Source of the DNA: a virus | Direction: 5' to 3' (one strand) | Virus record (IMG/VR): IMGVR_UViG_3300046003_004947 | Span: 1 to 41,789 of that record | DNA: 41,789 bases | Part shown: one piece after another, positions 1 to 7,409 of the stretch | How positions within the stretch are numbered: the stretch's first letter is position 1 | Layout: each line of letters opens with the position of its first letter | Notes under the pieces: generated by a model | The model's input: the letters and a program-made list of their open reading frames with translations, nothing else | The model's database searches: none | What the model was told of the DNA's origin: nothing | Program-made: the position numbers and the translations under genes

Positions 1-30
1 GAGTAGATATCTTGTGAATTTATTTGCCAT
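1..30 (-). CDS. Start of an unidentified late gene, cut by the left window edge
   Basis: On the minus strand an ATG at 30-28 opens a frame that begins MANKFTRYLL and stays open to the window edge. Only ten residues are visible, so no function is assigned. The reason to call it is the promoter context: the late-promoter octamer CATAAATA lies at 43-36, exactly five bases before this ATG. The same arrangement is seen at four other genes here (at 4347, 6095, 18039 and 21345). The gp19 terminator at 47-73 separates it from gp19, so it would be a separate late transcript. In related phages the genes after gp19 are head or baseplate genes, which is context only. Confidence 0.6.
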   Translation of the reverse strand, partial: MANKFTRYLL

Positions 31-35
31 ACAAT

Positions 36-43
36 TATTTATG
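36..43 (-). promoter_or_regulatory. T4-type late promoter (CATAAATA), leaderless configuration
   Basis: CATAAATA on the minus strand matches the T4 late consensus TATAAATA at 7 of 8 positions. If the last A is -6, as in T4 late promoters, transcription would start at base 30, which is the A of the ATG of the edge gene. Confidence 0.6.
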
Positions 44-46
44 TCA

Positions 47-73
47 CAAAAAAACCCGGTATAAAACCGGGTT
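47..73 (-). terminator. Rho-independent terminator after gp19
   Basis: Read on the minus strand, an 8-bp stem AACCCGGT/ACCGGGTT with a 5-base loop is followed at once by a T run. It lies 18 bp past the gp19 stop codon and closes the gp18-gp19 transcript before the next late promoter at 36-43. Confidence 0.85.
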
Positions 74-91
74 CTTTTGAATCAATTAAGA

Positions 92-721
92 TTAAGCTGC
101 GCCTGGAGTCAAACCAGTAATAGCTTGAGTAGCTGCTTGACGACCAACTAGCGTACCAACACCAACTGTACCAGCTTCGTGTAGGATGTTGTCGTATCTG
201 ATGCTTAGTGCAACTGTAGCAACTTCATTGGTTCCATAGTTCAAATCACCGTAGTCAGTGTTTTGTAGGAAGCAACCAAAGCACTCAAATGTCTCAAGTA
301 CTTGTGGGCCTAGGGCACCGTTACCACCGTCTAATACTTCAACGCGAGTTGTGAACTTATAGTCAATACCAGAACGAGCACTTGCCTGCTCTAGGAAGTC
401 GAACTGCTTCTGAATTTGCTGACCAACTAACTTGATAACATTGCCTGCTGCGTCATCACGGACGTTTAAGGTCAACATTTCGTGCGTTGGTTTACCGCTT
501 AGATAGATCTTTGAGTTGTAAATAGGAACTTCGATTTCTTCAAAAGCAATCTTAGGTCTACTTACGTCAATGACCTGCTTGGTTAATTCTGTACTAGCCT
601 GTGTACCGAAGCCAAGCAATGTCACTCTGAAGCGATACTTCAGTTTTGGCATCAACATACCAGTGTTGGTACCAGGACCAGCTGGGTTGATCGAAAAGTT
701 ATTTAATGATGTAATTGGCAT
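92..721 (-). CDS. 19: Tail tube protein, T4 gp19-like
   Basis: This is probably the major tail tube subunit, which stacks as hexamers inside the contractile sheath and forms the DNA channel. The protein has 209 residues against 163 in T4 gp19. The N-terminal stretch MLMPKLKYRFRVTLLGFG, the segment around IEVPIYNSKIYLSG and the late segment ALSIRYDNILHE fit the beta-barrel tail tube fold. It lies 16 bp after the gp18 stop, the conserved 18-19 order of T4-like phages, and has a GGAG ribosome site before its ATG. No promoter is seen in the short gap, so it is probably cotranscribed with the sheath gene, and a terminator follows. Assignment rests on remembered family features plus gene order. Confidence 0.85.
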   Translation of the reverse strand: MPITSLNNFSINPAGPGTNTGMLMPKLKYRFRVTLLGFGTQASTELTKQVIDVSRPKIAFEEIEVPIYNSKIYLSGKPTHEMLTLNVRDDAAGNVIKLVGQQIQKQFDFLEQASARSGIDYKFTTRVEVLDGGNGALGPQVLETFECFGCFLQNTDYGDLNYGTNEVATVALSIRYDNILHEAGTVGVGTLVGRQAATQAITGLTPGAA

Positions 722-737
722 TTCTTTGCTCCGTTAA

Positions 738-3700
738 TTAAATTTCACCAGTATTCTTGATGCGTACTGGGATGTAGATGAATTCTACGGCCTTGACTGG
801 CTCAATAGCAATATCAACATACAACTCATTACGATCAACTCTACTTGGTGTGTTGTTTGACTCATCACAAACTACTGCAAAGTCATACAGAGCTCTTAGA
901 CCAACTAGTTCTAATAACAAGCTCTCTACTGCGCCTTTGATTTCATCACGAGTGATAGAATCGTTTGGTTCAAACACATATGGGCGAGCTAGTTTTGATA
1001 GCTGGCTTCTTAGATAAACAACTAGACGAGCTACGTTGATTCTATCTAGTGCGCTGGCATTTCTAGCACGAGTCTTCTGACCATAAGCAACTAGTCCAAC
1101 ACCAACAAAGAATGGAATCGGATTAACTTTTAGATCATAAAGCACATCTCTTGTACCTTCGTTCAATGCAACAGTTTGGAATTCACCGCTTAGTGCATCA
1201 ATGTAACCTACGCTGGTTGCGTTAGTAATACCACCGCGTCTTGTACCTGCTGGTGCAAACCACGGATAGCTAACTTGGTCGCTTAGTGCGTATGTCTTCA
1301 ACATCATGTGTGATGCTGGAACAACTGCGTTAGCACCGCCTAGGTCTGTGGTAAATCCGTTTGGATAGTAAACTGCGCAATATTCGTCATAGCTAACAAT
1401 ACCGTCATCACCGTTGTCTGTTACTAGAGCAGCATTAGTACCCCAGTTTAACAATGATGTAGCATCGCTTGGTAGACGCAATGGTGTGTCACCGATAACG
1501 AACGCTGTTTGACCACGATCAATGTTCAAGCTGATCAAGTTCTGTAGCGTCTCTGGATATCCAGGAGCAGCGATCAGGTTGAAGTTTCTACGCTCTTCGT
1601 CACGGATTTCTTGGCTAGTGTCGATAACTGACTTCATTGCCTGTACAACAACTTTACGCTGTGCATGACGACCAAAGCTGCCAGAACCGTCTTCGTTGTT
1701 ACCACTTTCTGTAGTCCAACGATCTGACCAATAACCACTCATGCTTTCGCCTGAAACAAATGCGTTACCAGCTAGGGTAGCAGCACCAGTTCTTGCATTG
1801 TCTGCATTTAGGTCAATGTAGCTGTTTTGATATTTCTTAACGTTACCACCACTTCTGCGTAGGTTCCATAGCAACATACCTTTTGGATATAGTGCTGGAT
1901 CTGGAGCATCTGGGTCTAAGTAGTTGTTGGCTAACAAGTCAGCAATAGTGCTTGGTGTGCTTGATGCACCACTAGTTGCCCAACGAGCATCAGCAAATAA
2001 AACACCTTGATCTGTAATTTGATCTGTCTTGTCAACTAATACCCACTCTAAGTTTAAACCGTCCCATTTGTAAATTGTTGGGAAATTTTCCATGTCAGCT
2101 GTGCTGATCCATAGATCACCGTTGACTAGTGCTGAACTGTCGCTTTGTCCGTTAGCTGCTGCTGGAGCAGTAGCACCTACAATTGGGCCACCTGGGCTTG
2201 TTTGTAATAGTGGATCAGCGTTGTAGTAAGGGCTTGTAGAATGCTTGTAACCAACCCATGTACGACCGTTATGAATCATCATATCAACTTCAGCAAAACT
2301 GTTGTTGTACCATAGTTGTCCGTCTGTTGGCTCGTTTAAAGGAGCATCTGGACTTGCTGCAAAACCATTTGTGGCTTCGTCGGCTAGTGGGCGCCAGTTA
2401 GTAACAATATAATCTTCTGCTGCTTCTGTAGGGGCAGTGTAGAAGTTAGCTGTACCAACTTCTGTAACCACATTATAAGGTGTAAACAATGCTGCTACAG
2501 GGTTTCCTGTGCCGCCTGCGTCAGTTAAACGAATCTCACCACCAACCTTATGGCTTAGTGTAATTGTATTGTCGGCTGTAACTGCTGCTTCAATGTGATT
2601 TGTAACGGCTGCGCCAGCTGTGTCAGTCATTGAAATAGCATTAATAGCTGCTGCTAATGTTTCAGCATCAGCTGTAGAACCTGCTGCGGTGAAACTAACT
2701 GTTGTTGCTGCAGAAAGTGCTAGACTACCTTTGATAGTTTGTTTAATAGTAAATGTTCTAGCACCTGCTGCAAATGTACTTGCAGTAATTGCTGCGGATT
2801 CAACAACAGTTGAACCTGTAGTTGCTCGTCTCCAAACACGGAAGCTCAACTCTTTGAAAGTTGTGTCACGATCATCTGGTTCTGCATCTGTCCCGTCAGC
2901 ATAACTGAATTGTTCTTCAGCATTAGCTAGAACATAGATACTGTCAGCTGGAATGTTTGTACCACCGCCACTACGGTCTAGGTAATACAATGAACTTGCA
3001 CTAGTGTCATAGATCGGAGCATCGTAGGCCACCCATGCACTAGTTGCAGAATTCCAACGCTTAACTCTCCAACGAGCGCCTTCACCTGGCTCAGTTGTTT
3101 TTAACCATACACTTCCAGTTGGCTTTGGCTCAGTGTCGCCAGACTTAAATTCTGGAACTGCTGTGTGAGGAGCAATAGACAATGTTGGAGGAAAGTATTC
3201 GCCTGCCTTAATACCAATGTCGCTGGCCGTTACTGTAGCTGCAATAATGTCACCAGTGCCTGCTGCTAAAACAATACTACCAGAGCTTGTTGAGTCAGCT
3301 TGACCTTCTGTTGCACCGTTGCTGTATAGATAAATCTTGTTGTTTACTAGTTTAGCATATACGCCTGCGCTTCCGCCCATTGCTGTATTGATATCGCCAA
3401 CTAGACTTGCTGGAGTTGTTCCCGATGCAGTAATCAATGTACCATTCAATGAGAATGTATCACTAACTGACCATGCACCTGTACCAGTAACAGTTTTAGA
3501 AGTAACTGTTGGCCAACTAGCTGCCCAACCACCGCCACCTACTTTAACCCATGTACCTGCTGACACTAGACTACCACTTTCGTTGTAGCCGCCGCCTGGG
3601 CTCTTGAAATAAATTCTTGCTAGTTCTTTGGTTACTGAACCAGTTTCAAATACTACCGCATAATCGCCAATAGATCCAACGGATCCTCTTGGTGCATTAC

Positions 3701-4241
3701 TGGTAATTTTTGTTGTTGCATCGTCGTCTGTTAGAACGATTGGCTCTTTCATTGTGAATGTTTGACCGCCTGTGGTGTCACCGGCTGCGCCATTCCATTC
3801 AAAGATACCGTATGTTGTGCCGCGAGTATCAACCCACCATGCACCATCTGTTGGCTCTGCACCTGGCTCTGTTGCTGTGCCTTCTAGCTCGTTTAGGTTA
3901 ACATCAGCACGTACAATAAATGCACTTGCCGAAACACCTAGATAGCTGTAAGCTGCCAATAGACCGTATTCGTTGCGCTCACTACCGTGAATTGGTGTGT
4001 TGCTAGGTGTCTTTTCAAAGAAAGGAACACCAAACAAATCGCCTACATCTTTCTGACTTGTTAGTCTAAATGCTTTTCCAGCATTTGCTTTTGTTGTAGC
4101 AGTAGCAGTGCCTGTGCCTGCTCCATTGCTTTTATCCTGTGCTGTGGCTACGACGATAAGAGGAGTGGTACCAGGTTCAGCTGGTGTATAAAAGCTCTCA
4201 TCAATTATCGTAACTTGTACGCCTGGGGAAACTAGTGCCAT
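738..4241 (-). CDS. 18: Contractile tail sheath protein, T4 gp18-like, enlarged
   Basis: This is the contractile sheath subunit that wraps the tail tube. I chose the ATG at 4241 (MALVSPGVQVTIIDES, typical for the family), which has AGGAG about 8 bases upstream. The in-frame ATG at 4271 lies upstream of the predicted late transcription start near 4268, so it should not be used. The product has 1167 residues, against about 659 in T4 gp18. The C-terminal part (about residues 870-1167, with ALSDQVSYPWFAPAGTRRG and a terminal VEFIYIPVRIKN) is the conserved sheath core. The extra mass lies in the middle and holds at least four copies of a short module with the pattern P-x-[DT]-G-x-x-W ... [YRH]-x-[WH]-[ND]-G-x-x-W. 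Such insertions are expected to sit on the outer sheath surface. Confidence 0.9.
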   Translation of the reverse strand: MALVSPGVQVTIIDESFYTPAEPGTTPLIVVATAQDKSNGAGTGTATATTKANAGKAFRLTSQKDVGDLFGVPFFEKTPSNTPIHGSERNEYGLLAAYSYLGVSASAFIVRADVNLNELEGTATEPGAEPTDGAWWVDTRGTTYGIFEWNGAAGDTTGGQTFTMKEPIVLTDDDATTKITSNAPRGSVGSIGDYAVVFETGSVTKELARIYFKSPGGGYNESGSLVSAGTWVKVGGGGWAASWPTVTSKTVTGTGAWSVSDTFSLNGTLITASGTTPASLVGDINTAMGGSAGVYAKLVNNKIYLYSNGATEGQADSTSSGSIVLAAGTGDIIAATVTASDIGIKAGEYFPPTLSIAPHTAVPEFKSGDTEPKPTGSVWLKTTEPGEGARWRVKRWNSATSAWVAYDAPIYDTSASSLYYLDRSGGGTNIPADSIYVLANAEEQFSYADGTDAEPDDRDTTFKELSFRVWRRATTGSTVVESAAITASTFAAGARTFTIKQTIKGSLALSAATTVSFTAAGSTADAETLAAAINAISMTDTAGAAVTNHIEAAVTADNTITLSHKVGGEIRLTDAGGTGNPVAALFTPYNVVTEVGTANFYTAPTEAAEDYIVTNWRPLADEATNGFAASPDAPLNEPTDGQLWYNNSFAEVDMMIHNGRTWVGYKHSTSPYYNADPLLQTSPGGPIVGATAPAAANGQSDSSALVNGDLWISTADMENFPTIYKWDGLNLEWVLVDKTDQITDQGVLFADARWATSGASSTPSTIADLLANNYLDPDAPDPALYPKGMLLWNLRRSGGNVKKYQNSYIDLNADNARTGAATLAGNAFVSGESMSGYWSDRWTTESGNNEDGSGSFGRHAQRKVVVQAMKSVIDTSQEIRDEERRNFNLIAAPGYPETLQNLISLNIDRGQTAFVIGDTPLRLPSDATSLLNWGTNAALVTDNGDDGIVSYDEYCAVYYPNGFTTDLGGANAVVPASHMMLKTYALSDQVSYPWFAPAGTRRGGITNATSVGYIDALSGEFQTVALNEGTRDVLYDLKVNPIPFFVGVGLVAYGQKTRARNASALDRINVARLVVYLRSQLSKLARPYVFEPNDSITRDEIKGAVESLLLELVGLRALYDFAVVCDESNNTPSRVDRNELYVDIAIEPVKAVEFIYIPVRIKNTGEI

Positions 4242-4273
4242 ATCGTTATCTCCTGAGTTTAGTTCTCTCATAA

Positions 4274-4281
4274 TATTTAGC
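4274..4281 (-). promoter_or_regulatory. Late promoter for gp18-gp19 (GCTAAATA)
   Basis: GCTAAATA on the minus strand shares the TAAATA core of T4 late promoters. The predicted start near 4268 gives a leader of about 27 nt that contains the AGGAG site of gp18. This supports the 4241 start over the ATG at 4271. Confidence 0.55.
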
Positions 4282-4333
4282 GTAGTCTAGGAAAAATGGG
4301 CACTTATAGCATATTGAAAAGGGGCTGAAAAGG

Positions 4334-4341
4334 TGTAAATA
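4334..4341 (+). promoter_or_regulatory. Late promoter (TGTAAATA), leaderless configuration
   Basis: TGTAAATA ends five bases before the ATG at 4347. With T4 spacing, +1 falls on the A of ATG. No Shine-Dalgarno sequence could fit in the five-base spacer TCTGT. Confidence 0.5.
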
Positions 4342-4346
4342 TCTGT

Positions 4347-4682
4347 ATGCGTCCACTTTGCAAATGCGGTTTAAGACCCCGTGCGGTTAACTATAAGAAA
4401 AACAACAGAGTCTATTATCGTAGCCTCTGTGAGATCTGTATGGCACACGGAGTTAATCATGGGATACCCCGCTGGTTTAGAGCAGGGTATAGGATGAAGT
4501 CACAATGTGATCGTTGTGGATTTAAGAGTGTACACCGTGACCCGTTTAGGGTATTTCACGTTGATGGCAATCTAGATAATTGTCGCCCTGCAAATTTAAA
4601 AACTGTCTGTGCTAATTGTGCTCAGGTATTAGCCAAGGACGGAGTTAACTGGAAGCAGGGAGATCTCGTTGCTGACTATTAG
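4347..4682 (+). CDS. Small HNH-like zinc-finger nuclease
   Basis: A 111-residue protein with two zinc-binding knuckle pairs: C5/C7 with C28/C31, and C54/C57 with C88/C91. Between the second set lies an HNH-type beta-beta-alpha core: H71-V-D-G-N75 with N78, then N83-L before VCANC. The His and Asn fit the catalytic and structural positions of HNH endonucleases. Small free-standing HNH proteins are common in T4-like phages, either as homing enzymes or as packaging-linked nucleases; which applies here cannot be told. It stands alone on the plus strand between the minus-strand sheath gene and gene 1, and its 3' end overlaps gene 1 by 54 bp tail to tail. This fits a later insertion into the structural block. 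Confidence 0.7.
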   Translation: MRPLCKCGLRPRAVNYKKNNRVYYRSLCEICMAHGVNHGIPRWFRAGYRMKSQCDRCGFKSVHRDPFRVFHVDGNLDNCRPANLKTVCANCAQVLAKDGVNWKQGDLVADY

Positions 4683-5282
4683 TTTGGCCTGTTGATACAG
4701 GTCGTCAATTGATCGATTGTTGTCAATGATAGTATCAAAATCTGTTCCGACCCAGGCTGTTTCACTGGCGTGAATTTTGCGCATTTTAAGATCTTGGACT
4801 GCATAGTTGTGTCCTAAATTGGCTTCAATGGCAGTATCATACCAATCAGGTAATTCGCCTCGTTGTACCCATACAATTTTTCCACCAGCATCTCGAATAC
4901 TTTGTATTTCGTTAGGAAAGCGGCAATCACTGATCACTACATTGTCTTTGCTGTTACGGAGTTTGTTTTCTAGGCTGGCTATCCATATATCATCATGAAA
5001 TGCTTTACGACAAACTTCTGTACCCCAGTATTGTAGTACCCAACGTGGAGTTAGTGTAGGCATTGCTAGTCGTTCAGCCCACCACGGATCCACTTGTTCT
5101 CGCCATTCACGAGCTTCTTTTGTACGACCTTCTAGCAAAGTTCTGTCCCAACCGAACACTGCTGCCACTGCATCTTTAAGAGTGCTGGCAAAACTTTCGC
5201 GTCTAAATTCGTGGAAGTTAACAAGGTAATCAGCAACTGTATCTTTTCCGCTGCCAATGAATCCGCATATTCCTATAATCAT
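4629..5282 (-). CDS. 1: Deoxynucleoside monophosphate kinase, T4 gp1-like
   Basis: This enzyme phosphorylates dNMPs to dNDPs, feeding phage DNA synthesis. The 217-residue protein opens with a Walker A motif, GFIGSGKDT (G7-T15); the GKD form in place of GKS/T is also typical of T4 gp1. A long middle segment with W-rich motifs (WREQVDPWWAERL, WVLQYWGTEVCR) and ISDCRFPNE matches the dNMP kinase family. AGGAG precedes the ATG. A near-consensus sigma70-type promoter lies just upstream (5302-5330), which suits an early or middle nucleotide-metabolism gene set among late genes. Its 3' end overlaps the HNH gene on the other strand. Confidence 0.85.
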   Translation of the reverse strand: MIIGICGFIGSGKDTVADYLVNFHEFRRESFASTLKDAVAAVFGWDRTLLEGRTKEAREWREQVDPWWAERLAMPTLTPRWVLQYWGTEVCRKAFHDDIWIASLENKLRNSKDNVVISDCRFPNEIQSIRDAGGKIVWVQRGELPDWYDTAIEANLGHNYAVQDLKMRKIHASETAWVGTDFDTIIDNNRSIDDLYQQAKLIVSNEISLLPVNSVLG

Positions 5283-5301
5283 AAATGTCTCCTATAAGAC
5301 A

Positions 5302-5330
5302 AGTATACTATAGAATAATTACAAGGTCAA
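5302..5330 (-). promoter_or_regulatory. Sigma70-type promoter for gene 1
   Basis: On the minus strand TTGACC (5330-5325) and TATACT (5307-5302) are separated by exactly 17 bp, close to the TTGACA-17-TATAAT bacterial consensus. It lies in the 54-bp gap between gp13 and gene 1. Early promoters of T4-like phages have this form. Confidence 0.65.
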
Positions 5331-5336
5331 ATCTGT

Positions 5337-6095
5337 TTAACCAATTATGAAACTGTAACCAGATCCACCGGATACCAGTGTTTCTAATTCTTTAGTTAGT
5401 CTTTCCAAATCAGTCTGCGCTTCGGCTTTCATAGCTGCACCGTTTAGTGAGCTACCGCCTTGTGGGCCGGCAATTTGAGCAAACTTTTCACGGGCTTGTC
5501 CTAGCATCATCTTGCAGTTGGCTAGACTATAATCTTTTATCCATTGTCCTGCATAGGTATCATTGATGATAGCAAAGTCTGGACGAGTGTTATATACCCA
5601 TAACATTACTTCTTCGTCACCACGGGGCCGTTGTTGAATAATCAACTTGCGATGTGTTGGGTGCCATGTAAAGTTGATAAATGATCCAAACATCTTACCT
5701 ACTAGTTCCTGATACTGACTGAACAATTCATAGGTTAGTAGGCCGCCCATGTTAGTCGATGACAACAAATAGGTATTAGTGTAGGCAAGGTTGAACGGTT
5801 CAAACACTGTGCCGCCGGTGCCGTTGCCACTTCTCGAACCAACGCTGCGTCTAAAAATTTGTCGAACCTGCTGTATTTCTTTTGGAAGAATATACTCATT
5901 AGTATCTTGTCTTAGCGTCATAAACGCATAGCTTTCTTCTACTGAGTTATCACTTCTTTGTCGAAACACCGCTAAACTACGAGCTAGTGCTATTTCGTAA
6001 TGCTGTGGGTCTAGTTCAATATCGATCATGCCGTCACCCAGCATGAGTTTGCAGTAGTCGTAGACTTCTTTTTTGGCTTGATCTATTTGGTTCAT
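5337..6095 (-). CDS. 13: Neck protein, T4 gp13-like
   Basis: This is a 252-residue protein resembling the gp13 neck proteins of T4-like marine phages (T4 gp13 has 309 residues). Gp13 and gp14 form the head-completion ring between the portal and the tail. Recognisable stretches are SNTNEYILPKEIQQVRQIFRR-like sequence at about 62-84 (here DTNEYILPKEIQQVRQIFRR), the central YELFSQYQELVGKMFGSFIN, and AREKFAQIAGPQGGSSLNG near 199-217. It is transcribed away from gp14, its expected partner, from back-to-back late promoters. The late octamer lies five bases before the ATG, so a leaderless mRNA is predicted. The family call is from memory of the conserved motifs. Confidence 0.8.
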   Translation of the reverse strand: MNQIDQAKKEVYDYCKLMLGDGMIDIELDPQHYEIALARSLAVFRQRSDNSVEESYAFMTLRQDTNEYILPKEIQQVRQIFRRSVGSRSGNGTGGTVFEPFNLAYTNTYLLSSTNMGGLLTYELFSQYQELVGKMFGSFINFTWHPTHRKLIIQQRPRGDEEVMLWVYNTRPDFAIINDTYAGQWIKDYSLANCKMMLGQAREKFAQIAGPQGGSSLNGAAMKAEAQTDLERLTKELETLVSGGSGYSFIIG

Positions 6096-6100
6096 ACAAC

Positions 6101-6108
6101 TATTTATC
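6101..6108 (-). promoter_or_regulatory. Late promoter of gp13 (GATAAATA), leaderless configuration
   Basis: GATAAATA on the minus strand ends five bases before the gp13 ATG at 6095, which puts the predicted +1 on the A of that ATG. It lies back to back with the gp14 promoter at 6114-6121. Confidence 0.65.
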
Positions 6109-6113
6109 GTAGC

Positions 6114-6121
6114 GGTAAATA
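6114..6121 (+). promoter_or_regulatory. Late promoter of gp14-gp15 (GGTAAATA)
   Basis: GGTAAATA ends seven bases before the gp14 ATG at 6129, which predicts a leader of only about two nucleotides. Together with the opposite-strand promoter it occupies 21 bp of the 33-bp gap between the gp13 and gp14 start codons. Confidence 0.55.
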
Positions 6122-6128
6122 TACTACT

Positions 6129-7409
6129 ATGCCAAGACTCAGCTTATACCGCCCAGAAAAGGGCAACGATTACAAATTCATTGACAAATCCGTTTGGGAA
6201 ATGTTCCAAATTGGCGGTACTGATGTGCTGGTTCACAAGTATGTTGGGCCCGGAGCCGCTACACAGGGCGATACTCCGAGCACTCCAAACTACGGTACTT
6301 CTAACGAAACGCAAATTCAAGATCTGTTGTTTTTAGAAAACAGAGATCGCAAGTACGATCCAGACATTTATCTGTTGCGTGGAGTTTATAACCTAGCAGA
6401 TATTGATTTTAATCTAAGTCAATTTGGCCTGTTTTTACAAAATGATACTATTTTTATGACTTTTCATATCAACGATACTGTGGAAAAAATAGGTCGTAAG
6501 ATCATGAGCGGTGATGTTATTGAACTGCCGCACCTAAAAGATGAACATGCCTTAAACAATTTACAATTTGCTCTCAAACGATTCTATGTTGTTGAAGAAG
6601 TTAATAGGGCCGCAGAAGGATTCTCAGTAACTTGGTATCCGCACCTATATCGTGCAAAATGTAAACCACTGGTTGACAGTCAAGAATTTAAACAGATACT
6701 TGATGGGGTTGCAGAAGAAGGCAGTAATACCACACTGCGCGACATCATGTCAACTTATGAAAAAGAAATGCAGATTACTGCTGCGGTGCTGGATCAAGCA
6801 GAAGCGGATGCTCCAAAGAGCGGATTTGATACTACACAGTTTTATCACTTGCAACGAGGTCCTGATGGTAATCCTCAACTGATCAGTGCTGATCTAGAAA
6901 CAACTTTTATCACAGACAATCAACCGCAGGCCACTGATGAGAATGGTGCTCCGCTATTTGACACTGAAGGTAATCCGATATATGCAGGTGTTACTGCTGA
7001 TCAAACTTATAGAACTATTGAGCGTGGTGGCTATGGAGAAATAAACGGCAATACAGATACTTGGTTGGCAGACGCAATCCCTGCCAATGGTGCTAGATTT
7101 ACTGCTGGTATTGCTTTTCCAGCAACACCACAGGAAGGGCAATTCTGTCTACGAACAGATTACTTGCCTACTCGACTGTTTAGATACAGCGGTACACGCT
7201 GGATCAAGATTGAGGACAATGTGAGGATGACCATGAACAACTTAGGCGCTAGCGATGTTGGCACCGGCGATAGATTTGTTGGCAAAGATGTTAGACAAAC
7301 ACAAAAAGCATCGTTTGTTAACAATCCTAACCAAACAACAATTAACGGTAAGGTGGTTAAAGAGAAACAGAGCTTGTCAAAAGCTCTTAGACCAGAGGCG
7401 GACGAATAA
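6129..7409 (+). CDS. 14: Neck protein, T4 gp14-like, with C-terminal extension
   Basis: The start at 6129 gives MPRLSLYRPEKGNDYKFID, the characteristic N-terminus of gp14 in T4-like marine phages; an in-frame TTG upstream would overlap gp13 and the promoter. Gp14 works with gp13 in head completion and tail joining. The product has 426 residues against 256 in T4. The N-terminal two thirds hold the conserved core (QIGGTDVLVHKYVGP, LLRGVYNLADIDFNLSQFGL, IGRKIMSGDVIELPHLKD). A late segment (about residues 330-365: TPQEGQFCLRTDYLPTRLF then YSGTRW) matches the surface module repeated in gp18 and gp15. The stop overlaps the gp15 start in TAATG, so the two are translationally coupled. Confidence 0.85.
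   Translation: MPRLSLYRPEKGNDYKFIDKSVWEMFQIGGTDVLVHKYVGPGAATQGDTPSTPNYGTSNETQIQDLLFLENRDRKYDPDIYLLRGVYNLADIDFNLSQFGLFLQNDTIFMTFHINDTVEKIGRKIMSGDVIELPHLKDEHALNNLQFALKRFYVVEEVNRAAEGFSVTWYPHLYRAKCKPLVDSQEFKQILDGVAEEGSNTTLRDIMSTYEKEMQITAAVLDQAEADAPKSGFDTTQFYHLQRGPDGNPQLISADLETTFITDNQPQATDENGAPLFDTEGNPIYAGVTADQTYRTIERGGYGEINGNTDTWLADAIPANGARFTAGIAFPATPQEGQFCLRTDYLPTRLFRYSGTRWIKIEDNVRMTMNNLGASDVGTGDRFVGKDVRQTQKASFVNNPNQTTINGKVVKEKQSLSKALRPEADE

Noticed and set aside
4242-4271. Upstream ATG at 4271 adding MRELNSGDND to gp18
   Set aside because: The predicted late transcription start (about 4268) is downstream of it, it has no ribosome site, and family sheath proteins start at the MALVSPGVQ-type sequence, which has AGGAG before it.
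6078-6128. TTG start extending gp14 by 17 residues
   Set aside because: It would overlap the gp13 start and both late promoters; MPRLSLYRPEKG is the usual gp14 N-terminus.
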